Positions 38,801-47,705 are shown, counted from the first letter of the stretch. The stretch is 64,000 nt of DNA from Akkermansia muciniphila (GCA_945874895.1 CAMCIC010000008.1:1-64000); one strand, 5' to 3'. A program made the numbers and translations. The notes: generated by a model not told the origin, from the sequence alone.

Positions 38801-41800
38801 CACCGAGCGGAAAACCACTGTAGCATTGGCACCGCCCTCGACCCCTACCGTGCCTGTACGTAATGAAATAACGGGCACGTCATTGGCGTCATCGATCGTC
38901 ACGCTCAAACGATGACTCTCGGCCACACTGTAAGCATTGTTGAAAGTGGTGAGGGAGATCGTCACACTCTCGGCTGACTCACCAAGATCATCTGCATAGG
39001 GAGTGACGACAATCGGTGCCGATGCCTGACCGGCAGGAATGGTAATCTCACCGCTCAGCGCCGCATAGTCGGTTCCCTGATAAGCCGTTCCTGACATCCC
39101 GTAATAGACCTTTAACGGTGCTGCAGTGGATCCCGTGCGCGTGACCAAAAACACCGCATTGTCAGGACCACTTTCTCGAGCCGTGCCATCGAGAACGGAC
39201 AGACTGACCACGGGGCTATCATCATCCGTTAGAGTCACCGTCGCTGTCGTAGCAGAGCTGTCACGAAGATAGGAAGCTTGCGTCGTGATGGTGGCAATCA
39301 CATCTTCTGGTCCCTCGATCAAAGAATCATTGAGTGGCGATACCGACAAGGCCACGGAGTTTTGTCCTGCCGGAATCACGACGGTGGTAGGCAAAAGACT
39401 GTAGTCAGAGCCATTGCTGGCTGTGCCGGTCCACGTCATGGAGACGCTCAGTGAAGTGCTTGTGGAGCCCGTGCGAGTCAGAACGATGGATCCCGTCTCC
39501 GCCGGCGATTCTAACGCATATGGATCGATCTGGCGCAGCGCCACCTTCGGCAATGTTGTATCGTCATCAGACACGGTCATCAGCATCGCATTGGCTGCGC
39601 CAGAGAGGTAGTTGCCATTCGATGCCAACTGCAACGCGATCGTTTCGGGCCCTTCGGCCGTCGCATCATTGACAGTGGCGACCGAGACCGTCAGAGAACT
39701 TTGCCCCGCGGGAATCGTGAACGTGCGGTAAGATCCGTCGGTCAAGAAATCCGGTGAAAAATTGTAATCCGTTCCCTTCGTCGCAGTGCCCCCTTGAGGT
39801 GACACACGCACCACCAAATCCGCCGCAGGATCTCCTGTCCGAGTGAGAGTGAAGGAGCAGGCGGAACCGTTTTCCGTGGCATCGGCGTTTTTCACGAGGG
39901 TCACAAACGGAATATTTGTCGCTGCCGTCCAGTGAGCCGTATTGCCTCCCGTCACCACCGTAAGCGGGTTCGTAAAATTAGGCGTTAAAGTATAACCATT
40001 GAGCGTGGCGGTGAATGTCTGAGAACCCGTGGCTAACCCTGCTAGGGCGTAGGTTCCATCCTGGGCGGTGAAGCAGAATTTGCTCCCAGTGGCGACACGC
40101 ACGTTCGGCAATGGTTGACCGTTCAAGGTAACGACTCCGTTGACCGTCTGACGTCCGTGACTGCCCACGTTGAGAACCAAGTGACGCCGTATGGTGCCTC
40201 CTTTGCGATCAGAAACCGTGACCATGACCGTCACTTGTGCGGCAGCAGTGAAAGAACGAGTGATCACCGCACTGTTCGCCCCTGAGGTGCCGTCGTCAAA
40301 TTGCCAGTAGTACGCCAACTCGTCGCCATTGTCATCCGTGGCATTTGCGGTCAGTGTCACTGTCTGCCCCAAGGCCAGAGTCGTGGCGCTGGCGGTGAGC
40401 GTGCAGGCAGGCGCCACATTGCCTGGAAAGGGACCGCGCATGAAAGCGACATCGAGAGAGGGCGGAGAAGTGTCCTGTTTCGACAAGACCGTGAAATGCA
40501 TGTCAGCTTCCTCATCGGAAAACGTTCTTCCTACTTGGATACCGCCATCGTTTTTGCCACCGCTGGAGCCAGGTGTGGTATCGAGTAGATGACCGGCGTT
40601 GCTGCCCATACCACTGTAGATGACTAGCGCATTGTCCTGCCAGGAGCTTCCTCCCTGGGGGTGATACTCGATGTTGTAGGAACGGATGCTATCCTTGGCT
40701 ACGGACAGCCCGTATCTTTTGCCCTCCTCCAAGCGTGGTTGGTCATAGGCGTGAATGCGATAGACCCCATTTTCCTTGGGAAAATGAACGCAATTGCTGG
40801 GCAACCAGCCCACCTGGCGTTTCGAAACCGTATTGTAGTGAGCGCCGAAACCACCGCCACCGCCCATCACATCGAAGGAATTTCCATACTCTTGATTGGC
40901 GCCGTTTCCGTATGCCGTGCCATCACTGGATTGCCAGAAATTTGCATGGTTCAAGCCCAGCGAATGCCCCACCTCGTGGTTGATCACATCCATCCCCCCC
41001 CAGCCCAACCAGACACTGTCACCGCCGCCCCAGGACGCTCCGCTGCGCAGGCCATTGATGCGCAGAATGATGCAGTCGTATTGGGTGGAGTCGTAGCCAA
41101 GACGTCTCGCCTCAATCCGAGCATGCGTTTGCAACAAACCCAGTCCATTCACTTCCGCGTCCTTGGTGGTATACCAGGAGAAAGCATGCGGCAAAACAAC
41201 CATCGGAGTGATGGTTGTCGTGAGCGAGCATTTGCCGAAGGAGGTTTCAGAAAAGAAACGTGCCGTATTCGCCATGTCCGCCGCCGCTTGGTCTTCAGTA
41301 TTCAGCTGTTCCAGACGATCGGGATAAGTGCCGCGGATGTAAAGGCAACGCAAATTGCCTATGGCCCGCGACGACGTGCCCGGATAAGTATCCATGAAAA
41401 ATGCCGCACCACCGGGGCCTGCCGCTTGAACAAGAGTCTTGTATTTCTCATCCATGACCTCAACGTGACTGCCATTGCAAAGCGCGATCACACGCTCGCC
41501 CACTTCGATCACAGGCGTATCGGCTCTCACGGGTTCACCGCTCGCCATGGACTTGGTTTCCTCGCCCGATACGGGGCACACCTTTTCCACCACCGTCCCG
41601 GCAGCAATGCGCTCGCCTAATTCGAGGGCACGCACTGGGCTCTCCGCAACAGCAAACTCACGATCAATCGCAACGCCGCGCAGCGGGATATTCTTGCGGG
41701 ACATGACAGGTGTCATCTCACCAAAAACCCGTGCGATGTAACTGATCCCCTCCACTTCGAAGTAACGCAACACAAGTTCGGGAGGTTTGGTTTCTCCGGG

Positions 41801-42337
41801 TGCCGGACGCGCCATCAGCACATCATACTGACCCGTGGCGGAGACAGGTTTTTCCAATTCGTCCACAATGGACGCGGGCAGATCCTGACGAATCACGCGC
41901 GCCACCGACAACTCGAGCGCGAGTTTAGGATCGGTAGCGATCAGGCGTTTGAACTCCCTTCTCCGCGCCTCCGCCAGCTTGACACCTTCCTCAATCAAGA
42001 CATCGCGCATCGAAGGCGCGGCTTCTTTCCAACGCAGAAGCCAGTTTTGAAAGGCATCGATCTTTTGAAAGTCCGGCGCCACCACGGGCGCACTGGCCCA
42101 TGCCCCGAAATCTGCTGGGGGAGCAGGTTCCATGGCGAGGGAATCCGCACTCGCCCGCTCAAGCGAGGGCGCCAACTCCCGCGCATCATCAGTGGGCATC
42201 ACCATACCCACAGGCACAGCAGCATCGTTCGACAAATCAAGATGATGGCCGAACCACAACGTCAGGCTCATCGCTGTCAAGATACCTAGTGCCGTGATCC
42301 AACGTTTTTTTCGATGGTTTGGGGATGGTGACTTCAT
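32858..42337 (-). CDS. Giant secreted multidomain protein with gametolysin-like (M11-type) metzincin domain
   Basis: 3,159 aa. The N-terminal signal/anchor is WITALGILTAMSLTLWFG. A metalloprotease has the metzincin zinc motif HEVGHSLGLNH (~residue 452) and a downstream Met-turn DVMGGGG (~490). EYGNSFD...KRQVGW resembles gametolysin M11. In order then follow: PKD (~636-724), carboxypeptidase-regulatory-like (~728-800), six Calx-beta repeats (~800-1500), PA14 (~1515-1655), another Calx-beta, a cadherin-like region, PA14 (~1875-2020), a bacterial Ig, and a putative-Ig (He_PIG). After that come an autotransporter-repeat region (~2215-2590), further He_PIG repeats (~2610-2970) and a C-terminal LamG/DUF1349-like domain (~2980-3159). 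It is probably an extracellular protease binding carbohydrate or matrix. Confidence 0.9.
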   Translation of the reverse strand: MKSPSPNHRKKRWITALGILTAMSLTLWFGHHLDLSNDAAVPVGMVMPTDDARELAPSLERASADSLAMEPAPPADFGAWASAPVVAPDFQKIDAFQNWLLRWKEAAPSMRDVLIEEGVKLAEARRREFKRLIATDPKLALELSVARVIRQDLPASIVDELEKPVSATGQYDVLMARPAPGETKPPELVLRYFEVEGISYIARVFGEMTPVMSRKNIPLRGVAIDREFAVAESPVRALELGERIAAGTVVEKVCPVSGEETKSMASGEPVRADTPVIEVGERVIALCNGSHVEVMDEKYKTLVQAAGPGGAAFFMDTYPGTSSRAIGNLRCLYIRGTYPDRLEQLNTEDQAAADMANTARFFSETSFGKCSLTTTITPMVVLPHAFSWYTTKDAEVNGLGLLQTHARIEARRLGYDSTQYDCIILRINGLRSGASWGGGDSVWLGWGGMDVINHEVGHSLGLNHANFWQSSDGTAYGNGANQEYGNSFDVMGGGGGFGAHYNTVSKRQVGWLPSNCVHFPKENGVYRIHAYDQPRLEEGKRYGLSVAKDSIRSYNIEYHPQGGSSWQDNALVIYSGMGSNAGHLLDTTPGSSGGKNDGGIQVGRTFSDEEADMHFTVLSKQDTSPPSLDVAFMRGPFPGNVAPACTLTASATTLALGQTVTLTANATDDNGDELAYYWQFDDGTSGANSAVITRSFTAAAQVTVMVTVSDRKGGTIRRHLVLNVGSHGRQTVNGVVTLNGQPLPNVRVATGSKFCFTAQDGTYALAGLATGSQTFTATLNGYTLTPNFTNPLTVVTGGNTAHWTAATNIPFVTLVKNADATENGSACSFTLTRTGDPAADLVVRVSPQGGTATKGTDYNFSPDFLTDGSYRTFTIPAGQSSLTVSVATVNDATAEGPETIALQLASNGNYLSGAANAMLMTVSDDDTTLPKVALRQIDPYALESPAETGSIVLTRTGSTSTSLSVSMTWTGTASNGSDYSLLPTTVVIPAGQNSVALSVSPLNDSLIEGPEDVIATITTQASYLRDSSATTATVTLTDDDSPVVSLSVLDGTARESGPDNAVFLVTRTGSTAAPLKVYYGMSGTAYQGTDYAALSGEITIPAGQASAPIVVTPYADDLGESAESVTISLTTFNNAYSVAESHRLSVTIDDANDVPVISLRTGTVGVEGGANATVVFRSVGSATGSVTVNYTISGNATSGSDFTPLSGTITLPASGPSDVALTIPVINDVLAEPTENVVIRITPGAGYRVFNDGFATAFIRDNDSGDRVMVSTYNDSPSESGVIGRFYLHRAGATTSDLVVNFTVSGTAIDGVDHTGLNGSATILAGEVGVNVPFIVIDDALAEGTETLTLQVQEGVGYGLDLPSSATFEIADNDTSPITVGFQSAVSTATEQPTASGEYRDIAVVLSAASTSPVTVRYASGGGSATGDDVDWAFADASSANAIIPQGVLTFAPGVTSQNIRIRLKNDGVAEPIESLILELRSPQGAGLNSNLSRHTLMVGDHSVSSLVLEERWTGSSVYTNQSWSASTPSISNYLTSFTTPQNVADNYSRRLRGQIVAPVTGAYRFWIASDDDSRLFLSSNSSAANKVQIASQAGWTNYQSWDVNASQRSAFINLVAGQSYFMEVQHLEGGGGDHVSVAWEGPGIARQAIPSMAAESQATRYVRLAQSASTRRESDGSEPMLIAILDRPAGTTPVSINVTVRGTAKSGVDYLLASDSLVFAAGEQMKPIPLTLITDQVAESPESIVVSVSSSATAVALSPATHQITLMDDEAPVVHSQILTATSQMTVGTVIGTATASFSPGRSVASWSIVGGNAGGIFAIQSTGAITLQVPGALPSPGSLGLLVRATDQMGASGDGLISIDANPPSFSGVREQRWSGATPYNNQAWTGTTNYSGVLTNFTTAQSVADSYSRRLTGYLRPAVSGNYTFWIASDDASRLFLSTNSLEANKVQIAGVSGYTNYQSWDTNASQKSVSIPLAAGQIYWMEVHHQEGGGGDHASVAWSGPGISREAIPASAIYTPGGSALAPTAPTVALTSPSSGASYLLGETIVLSAEVVVGSEPVQSVDFFRGSTLIASDATAPYEINWSNAAVGSYAITARVVSSGGVVSSATVPISVASNNQSPVFVSNPILGNSVSAGVAYTGSLAGTATDVNLADVLIFSKVSGASWLSVAADGALSGTPASADLGVNEFTVRVQDQLGAYATATLTIEVTSQQAIWIQAAGGSWNQALHWLNGNIADGIGSTAYFDASNLSADLMVTVDGNRTVGHLRFGDTSPSHSTALTAGTGGSLQLDVTSGQPTIAVANQTATIGVSLSGNKGVVKTGAGHLLLSGDNTLQEIIRLSAGSLILGHANAAGTAAISLEADNPSQGALQFNGSYALTNALQLNGGSTLAVVSGQTVTLAGSITGSAGLAKIGAGELVLSAANSYSGMTSVQQGTLAIRNSSGSATGTSTVTVASGATLSGTGLISGAVSIEGSLVAGGDTVGSIATGALSLKSTPNIRWQVTNWTGAPGAGADLIQASSLQLDSLTQATIVLQAVDIIQYTNQSRIFPLIRTGTPVMGFAPEKFIIDASALPQATGSWAVAALGNDLVLVYTRSNTAPVFASNPVEAAAAAEDAVYGSTLASAVVDPDLEENLIYEKISGPSWLAIAANGVMSGIPGNANVGWNEWTVRVTDSFLFSATATLRIWVTNVNDAPTFTMNPVDGGSVEQGQSITASLAGVAQDQDTGDSLTFSKVSGPSWLSVATNGSLSGIPSNSHVGQNSVIVRVTDAAGAWAETSLVVQVINVNDAPAFLVNPIAGGTVKALTAFTGSLAGTASDVDSGDTISYSKISGPTWLNVASDGGLSGSPAATHVGTNGFVVRATDAAGAFSDAALSITVTPANVAPNFLANPIAGASAISGNAYVASLAGTAVDANPGDAISYAKVSGPAWLTVAANGALSGTPAVLHLGANSFIIRATDGDGASAQATLNIRVLSLPLPWLTAHIGTGNLAGSSSFLNNAYTVAGSGLLAGNVDSGHFVYQTLFGDGEIIARVDQLQNTGTSSRVGVMIRNTLASNAQYAAMTATGTGAYRWSRRTVAGAKSTVTNHGNGTLPNVWVRLTRVGNTFTSFTSTNGTTWTNVGAVTMTLPSNCLIGLYVASGSNTTLNTSRFVNVTVAP

Positions 42338-42562
42338 ACCTTGGTTTTTGAGGGTTGGTGCGATCGAATCAGGACAAACGAACGTGTTTCTCGCGATTCG
42401 AGCATTCCGTTTCTATTCGTTTTCAATGCGTATGGCGAGAAAATAATGGGGCGGACTGAAGATTTTGCAAGGCACGTGATCCCGCGCGTCGACTTTCCCA
42501 ATTTGTCAGTTGCCAATTGATTATGACAAACCTACGATCCTGATACATTCGATTGCAAACTC

Positions 42563-43867
42563 ATGGCAACCACCAGCAAGATCACCAACCAACGCCTTGA
42601 GCAGATGCTCGGCATGGCGGCATTGTTATTATTGCTGATTGGCGGGTTTTACATCCTCAAGCCGTTCATGACAGCCATCATGTGGTCGGTGATTTTAGGA
42701 TTTTCCCTATGGCCGGCACAACGCTTGTTGTCACGATGGTTTGGAGGTCGCAGAACGCTAGCTGCCGTTGTCGTTGCCGTCACGGTATCGCTACTCCTCG
42801 TGGGACCCATCGTGCTGTTAGGTGTGGGACTGGCGGAGGACGCTTCATCACTGGGACAAGCGACCAAAAAATGGGTGGAATCGGCATCGGAAAAACCACC
42901 CGAGTGGACCAAGAAAATCCCGCTTGTAGGAGATCAGGTAGAGGGATACTGGACAGAGTTCACTCTTGCCCGCAAAGGATGGTTGGAGCGCATCGACAAG
43001 GGCATGATGGAAATGCCTCCCAAAGCAAAAATCGTAGGTCCCGATGGCGAAATCATCGAGGACGCCACCCTGCAGACTCATCCTCTGGAAAATCTGGCAG
43101 CAACTGCGGCATCGCCGTCCGATAGCTTGGTCGATGACGGTAAAATTTTCGAGCTGGTAGGACGTTTTTTTGCTTGGGCTCGCACCTGGCTCGTGGGAGC
43201 CACCGTCGCCGTGGGCATGGGTGTTTTCCAAATCGCACTCAGCATCGTTCTCACTTTTTTCATCTTGCGAGATGGTCAGGAACTCGGTGAGCGATTGGCG
43301 GTAGCGGCGTCTCGGATCGCTGGCGCTCGAGGGCAACGTCTGATCAACGTGGCCGGAAATACCGTGCGCGGCGTAGTTTACGGCATCATCGGCACTGCCG
43401 TTGCACAGGGTATTCTCGCTGGGCTGGGGTTCGGGCTTGCGGGAGTGCCTGCGGCCGCTTTGTTAGGCGTATTGACCTTTTTCCTCTCGGCCGTTCCCGT
43501 TGGTCCACCCATGGTATGGATCCCCGCCACCATTTGGCTCTTCTCACAGGGAAAAAACGGCTGGGGCTTGTTTCTATTGATTTGGGGCATGTTTGTCGTA
43601 AGCGGAATCGACAACATCATCAAACCTTACCTCATCAGTCATGGCTCCAAGATCCCCTTCGTCATCGTTTTCTTGGGAGTGATTGGCGGGGCTATGGCTT
43701 TTGGTCTGGTGGGAGTATTTCTCGGACCGACATTGCTTGCAGTGGCCTACCGGGTCATCGAAGAATGGTCATCCGTAAGTGCACTGCTGCAAGCACACGG
43801 GGAAACGTCCGAGCCACAAGCAGCACCGGAAGCATCCTCTGCTGATACGGGAACCAGCGCTGCCTGA
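42563..43867 (+). CDS. AI-2E family (PerM/YdiK-type) transporter
   Basis: 434 aa. There are two hydrophobic segments near the N-terminus (MAALLLLLIGGFYILKPFM, ~45-70). A ~110-residue loop with FELVGRFFAWARTW follows, then four to five helices containing IVLTFFILRDGQELGERL, GLGFGLAGVPAAALLG and FVIVFLGVIGGAMAFGLVGVFLGP. These motifs mark the AI-2E exporter family, whose members export autoinducer-2, ions or unknown small molecules. The substrate here is unknown. The low-complexity C-terminus is Ala/Ser rich. Upstream, 42338-42562 hold no gene. Confidence 0.88.
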   Translation: MATTSKITNQRLEQMLGMAALLLLLIGGFYILKPFMTAIMWSVILGFSLWPAQRLLSRWFGGRRTLAAVVVAVTVSLLLVGPIVLLGVGLAEDASSLGQATKKWVESASEKPPEWTKKIPLVGDQVEGYWTEFTLARKGWLERIDKGMMEMPPKAKIVGPDGEIIEDATLQTHPLENLAATAASPSDSLVDDGKIFELVGRFFAWARTWLVGATVAVGMGVFQIALSIVLTFFILRDGQELGERLAVAASRIAGARGQRLINVAGNTVRGVVYGIIGTAVAQGILAGLGFGLAGVPAAALLGVLTFFLSAVPVGPPMVWIPATIWLFSQGKNGWGLFLLIWGMFVVSGIDNIIKPYLISHGSKIPFVIVFLGVIGGAMAFGLVGVFLGPTLLAVAYRVIEEWSSVSALLQAHGETSEPQAAPEASSADTGTSAA

Positions 43868-44032
43868 TCCTGATAATCCTTGTCTTCGGTCATGGATCCC
43901 GCACACAAACGAGAAAGTCACGAGACGAAGCACCCCAAGGAGATATTCGATCCATCGGCCGAATGGACTCTCTTTTTCTCCTTGGATCAATGACCACCCG
44001 AGCCGTATCCAGTCTGGGCCATGTGAAAATGT

Positions 44033-45796
44033 TCAAGGGGAAGTTGATGCGAAATGTGAGGTTTCCTCGTCCCGCTCTGGCAGGAATGACTTGCGGCACA
44101 ATTCCGCGTATTTCCCATCACGGGCCAGAAGATCAGCGTGAGTCCCCTGCTCCACCACTTGACCCCCATCCAAGACGTAAATGCGATCGGCATTCTGGAT
44201 GGTCGACAACCGGTGAGCGATGACAAAAGATGTGCGGTTTTCCATTAGGTGATCCAGAGCCTGCTGAATCAGACGCTCGGTCTCCGAGTCCACGGACGCT
44301 GTGGCTTCATCCAAAAGCAGGATCGGTGCGTTTTTCAGCAATGCACGGGCGATCGACAGTCGCTGCTTTTCCCCTCCAGAAAGTTTCACCCCGCGCTCTC
44401 CTACATTGGTATCAAGCCCGTGCGGCAGATCACGCACGAAAGAAGCCGCGTGCGCCGCTTCGAGAGCGGACCACATCGTGGTGTCCGACGCTTGCCGGTG
44501 CGCCAGTTGCAAATTTTCGCGAACCGTGCCGTTGAAAAGAAAGGCCTCCTGCGTGACATAGGCCATGCGGTCGCGCAACGAAGCTTTCGATAAGGTGGAA
44601 AGATCATGATCGTCCAGTAAGATTCTTCCTGAAGAGACTTCGTAAAACCGCGCCAACAACGAGAGTATCGTCGTTTTGCCCGCGCCAGTCGGCCCCACCA
44701 AAGCTACGGTCTGACCCGGCAATGCCTCCAGCGACACCTGCTGCAAGGTCGATTGCTCCTGATAGGCAAAACCCACGTTCTCAAAACGCACATGCCCCTT
44801 CACGTCCTGCGGCAACTCCATCCCAGTCCGAGCGTGGATTTCGTCATCGGTATCCATGATTTCAAACACCCGGTCGGCCGCGGCACGTCCGGAGAGAATC
44901 ATCTGGTTCAGGGAATTGAGACGATCGATGGGCTCGTAAAAGAGCGAGAGAAACAACAAGAAGCTGATGAATTCGCCATGACTCAGCTCTCCACGCATCA
45001 CCGCCATGCCGCCAAACGCCAATACCAGCACAGAACCGCACATGCGCAGCAAGGACATGCTAGGAGAATAGATGGCCCACCATTTCATCATGCGCAAATT
45101 CGCTCGACGCAGCAGATCCGAGAATTGATTGAATCGATCCAGCTCCTCTTTTTCCGCCGCGTAGGCCTTGATTTGGCGAATGCCTGAGATGTTGTCGTGC
45201 AAGAGAGCATTCAGATCCGATGATGCTTCACGCTGGTTGCGGTAGCGATCTCGGCCCTTGGTCGAGTAGATCCACGCTCCGATTGCCAGCAGTGGGACTG
45301 GCAATGTCGCCCACAAGGCGACGGTGGGATTGAGCCAAAACAAAAATACGCCCACACCTACGACCTGCAATACGGAAACCAAACCTTGCTCGATGCCATC
45401 GATCAACACGCGCTCCATGTTCGTGACATCTTCCACCACACGAGTCATGACGTCCCCCGTCCGCCGGGTATCAAACCATCGCAGCGGCAATCGCTGGATT
45501 TTTTCATACAAATCCGAACGGATGTCGTAGATGACTTTCTGCTCGAAGGTATTGTTGACCATGATGCGCAGGCTGTTAAGGCCCGTATTGAGCAAATAGC
45601 CCAATAACGAAACACCAACCCAAAAACCAAATTCGCTGTGCCGTTCGGGATGGGGAATGATGTGATCAATCACGTGACGAGTGGCGTTTGGGAAGACAAA
45701 AACCGCAAGAGTCATGCCCACGGCGCAAAACAGCTGACCGGCTGCATGCAATGGATAGTGTTTGAGATAGGAAAAAACGCGCAGGATTGACTTCAT
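44033..45796 (-). CDS. MsbA-like ABC exporter (fused membrane and ATPase domains)
   Basis: About 587 aa from ATG 45796 (MKSILRVFSYLKHY). A start at 45904 is open but unlikely. Six transmembrane helices span ~15-310. The ATPase domain has Walker A GPTGAGKTT (~375), the Q loop in AYVTQEAFLF, the signature LSGGEKQRLS, Walker B ILLLDEATAS and the switch IAHRLST. It works as a homodimer. Likely substrates are lipid A-core (MsbA), other lipids or drugs. The presence of lpxI and an acyltransferase in the window shows an LPS pathway but does not prove the substrate. It is convergent with the AI-2E gene. Confidence 0.9.
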   Translation of the reverse strand: MKSILRVFSYLKHYPLHAAGQLFCAVGMTLAVFVFPNATRHVIDHIIPHPERHSEFGFWVGVSLLGYLLNTGLNSLRIMVNNTFEQKVIYDIRSDLYEKIQRLPLRWFDTRRTGDVMTRVVEDVTNMERVLIDGIEQGLVSVLQVVGVGVFLFWLNPTVALWATLPVPLLAIGAWIYSTKGRDRYRNQREASSDLNALLHDNISGIRQIKAYAAEKEELDRFNQFSDLLRRANLRMMKWWAIYSPSMSLLRMCGSVLVLAFGGMAVMRGELSHGEFISFLLFLSLFYEPIDRLNSLNQMILSGRAAADRVFEIMDTDDEIHARTGMELPQDVKGHVRFENVGFAYQEQSTLQQVSLEALPGQTVALVGPTGAGKTTILSLLARFYEVSSGRILLDDHDLSTLSKASLRDRMAYVTQEAFLFNGTVRENLQLAHRQASDTTMWSALEAAHAASFVRDLPHGLDTNVGERGVKLSGGEKQRLSIARALLKNAPILLLDEATASVDSETERLIQQALDHLMENRTSFVIAHRLSTIQNADRIYVLDGGQVVEQGTHADLLARDGKYAELCRKSFLPERDEETSHFASTSP

Positions 45797-45948
45797 CGGC
45801 GGAATACATCGCCTGTTGTGAGGCTTTTGTAAAGACACCCGAGAAATTTCTATTTTTCCTGTTGCATACCGCCTCAATTTTCCCTTAGAGTTTCGCCAGC
45901 ACACATCTCCCGATTTCGAAAAAAGCCACCTACGCTCAAAAACACCCT

Positions 45949-46839
45949 ATGCAGACGACTCTCGGAATTTTAACAGCTCTCGCACTTGCCGTGTCCGCTT
46001 TCCTCGGATACAAAAATATGGAGCAATACAAGGCGCAAATCCAAGTCCGCCAAGCGGAAGAATACAAGCGCGACAAAGTGCTGCGTCCTAGGCTGAAATT
46101 GACGCTTGAAGAGCGCGATCAGACGAGAATCGCCAAAGAAGAGCAACAAAAAGCAGCTTCCGGCAAAGCGGATGAGGTCGTTGCCCAACAGAAAAAGCTC
46201 GATGAACTGAAAAGAGACATCGCGGCCAAAGAGGACAAGGTGCGTGAGCAAAAAGCTAGCATCGATGCTCTCACCGAGAAACTCAAAGAACTGGGCGATG
46301 TAACAGAACTCGCTACCAAGCTGCGTCGCATGAACCAAGAGCTGGTTCAACTCCAATCGGACATCGACCAAACCACGACCAAGTTGAACAACCTGATCGC
46401 GGAAAAGAATCGCACCGCTGCTGTCATTGCTGGCTACGAGGAAGAAAATGCTTGGCGGAATGCCAATCTCTCGAATCCCAAACTGGATACCCGCATTTCA
46501 TCGATTTACGATACCTACGGTTTTGTCACACTGCCCGCAGGAAACACTTCGGGTGTGGTGGGTGGTTCATCCCTGGATGTCGTGCGCGATGGTGAAGTGA
46601 TCGCCAAACTGCTGGTCAAAACCGTGGAAGCAAGCACCGCTGCTGCTGAGCTCATTCCTGGTTCGCTGCGAGCCGATACTGTGTTGATGGTGGGTGATAA
46701 GATTCGCGCGTCTGCTGCGAGCAAGCCCACCACTCCTCCACCAGCGCCGACACCGGTTGCGCCTGTGGAAGCTGCTGCACCTGCCACCCAACCCGCTGCT
46801 CCTGCTGCAGATCCAGCCGATGCCGATCCTTTTCAATAA
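45949..46839 (+). CDS. Exported coiled-coil protein with C-terminal beta domain (paralogue 1)
   Basis: 296 aa, family not recognised. One N-terminal hydrophobic segment (LGILTALALAVSAFLGYK) acts as signal or anchor. A long coiled coil (~25-165: KLDELKRDIAAKEDKVREQ, LRRMNQELVQLQSDIDQT) follows. A ~80-residue beta-rich domain comes next (YGFVTLPAGNTSG...LDVVRDGEVIAKLLVKTV...LMVGDKI). A Pro/Ala-rich tail ends it. The beta domain matches that of the next gene in arrangement. The two genes are 39 bp apart on the same strand. The overall design suggests a periplasmic or cell-wall-proximal structural role, which is inference. Confidence 0.65.
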   Translation: MQTTLGILTALALAVSAFLGYKNMEQYKAQIQVRQAEEYKRDKVLRPRLKLTLEERDQTRIAKEEQQKAASGKADEVVAQQKKLDELKRDIAAKEDKVREQKASIDALTEKLKELGDVTELATKLRRMNQELVQLQSDIDQTTTKLNNLIAEKNRTAAVIAGYEEENAWRNANLSNPKLDTRISSIYDTYGFVTLPAGNTSGVVGGSSLDVVRDGEVIAKLLVKTVEASTAAAELIPGSLRADTVLMVGDKIRASAASKPTTPPPAPTPVAPVEAAAPATQPAAPAADPADADPFQ

Positions 46840-46878
46840 GACTTTTTCTTTCGATAAAAACCACCTGAATTCACCTTC

Positions 46879-47679
46879 ATGAAACCAATTCTCCACGTCT
46901 TCGTCATCGTCCTCGGCGGTGCTGGCATCTTTTTCTCTTGGCAGAGCAATGTCAAACACCAGGAGCAAAAATCCATTTACCTCGCGGCCATCCAAGACAA
47001 CAAAAAATTGGATGTTGATATCCGCAAAGCGGAAAAAGAATTGTCGGACGAGCAAGCTGGTCTAGCCGCCGCCAAATCGGATTTCGATGAGCAAGTCGCC
47101 ATCTTGGAAGCCGCTGTTGCATCAGAAAAAGCGATGCGTCGCCAGTTGGCAGAAACCGAAGCCACTCTGGAACAACAAGAAGGACAAATTGCCGAGCAGA
47201 AAAAACTGTTGGATGAAGCCACGAAAATTCTCGGACCTGGTGTGACTTTGGACAACATCGAAACCAAGATTGTTGAAATCGAAAACAACAAGAAAGATCA
47301 AACGAAAAAATTGGATGAGTTGACTACCCTTGCTGATGGTGCCACCAACGACGTCGCCAAAAACAAGGCAACCATCGCAGATCTCTCCTCTCGCAAAGCG
47401 AAACGTGATGAGAATATCTCTCGCAATGCGAAAGAAGCCATGATCACCGCAGTGGAATCCGCATGGGGCTTCGTAGTGATCGGTGCAGGATCCAACACGG
47501 GATTCACGCCACAGACCAAATTGCTTGTCAAACGTGATGGTGTGTTGGTGGGTCGTTTGAACCCTACTTCCATCGAACCATCACAGACCATCGCTGAAGT
47601 CGATCCCGGCAGCATGGCTTTGGGTGCCAGCTTGCAAGTCGGTGACCGCGTGATAATCTCAGTTCCCGCCACACAGTAA
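46879..47679 (+). CDS. Exported coiled-coil protein with C-terminal beta domain (paralogue 2)
   Basis: 266 aa. The architecture is the same as the preceding gene: an N-terminal hydrophobic segment (LHVFVIVLGGAGIFFSW), a coiled coil (~30-175), then WGFVVIGAGSNTGFTPQ...LLVKRDGVLVGRLN...LQVGDRVI at the C-terminus. It lacks the Pro/Ala tail. It is a tandem duplicate that has diverged in sequence but kept its layout. A strong terminator follows at 47706, closing a two-gene unit. Confidence 0.65.
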   Translation: MKPILHVFVIVLGGAGIFFSWQSNVKHQEQKSIYLAAIQDNKKLDVDIRKAEKELSDEQAGLAAAKSDFDEQVAILEAAVASEKAMRRQLAETEATLEQQEGQIAEQKKLLDEATKILGPGVTLDNIETKIVEIENNKKDQTKKLDELTTLADGATNDVAKNKATIADLSSRKAKRDENISRNAKEAMITAVESAWGFVVIGAGSNTGFTPQTKLLVKRDGVLVGRLNPTSIEPSQTIAEVDPGSMALGASLQVGDRVIISVPATQ

Positions 47680-47705
47680 GCGAAAAAATCATTCCATTTT
47701 CCCCA

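Noticed and set aside
40661-41620. Plus-strand open frame of 319 aa
   Set aside because: Antisense to the metzincin domain of the giant gene. No recognisable protein features.
43935-43985. CCAAGGAGA/TCTCCTTGG inverted repeat after the AI-2E gene
   Set aside because: The 33-base loop and missing 3' T-run make it a poor intrinsic terminator. No other role is evident.
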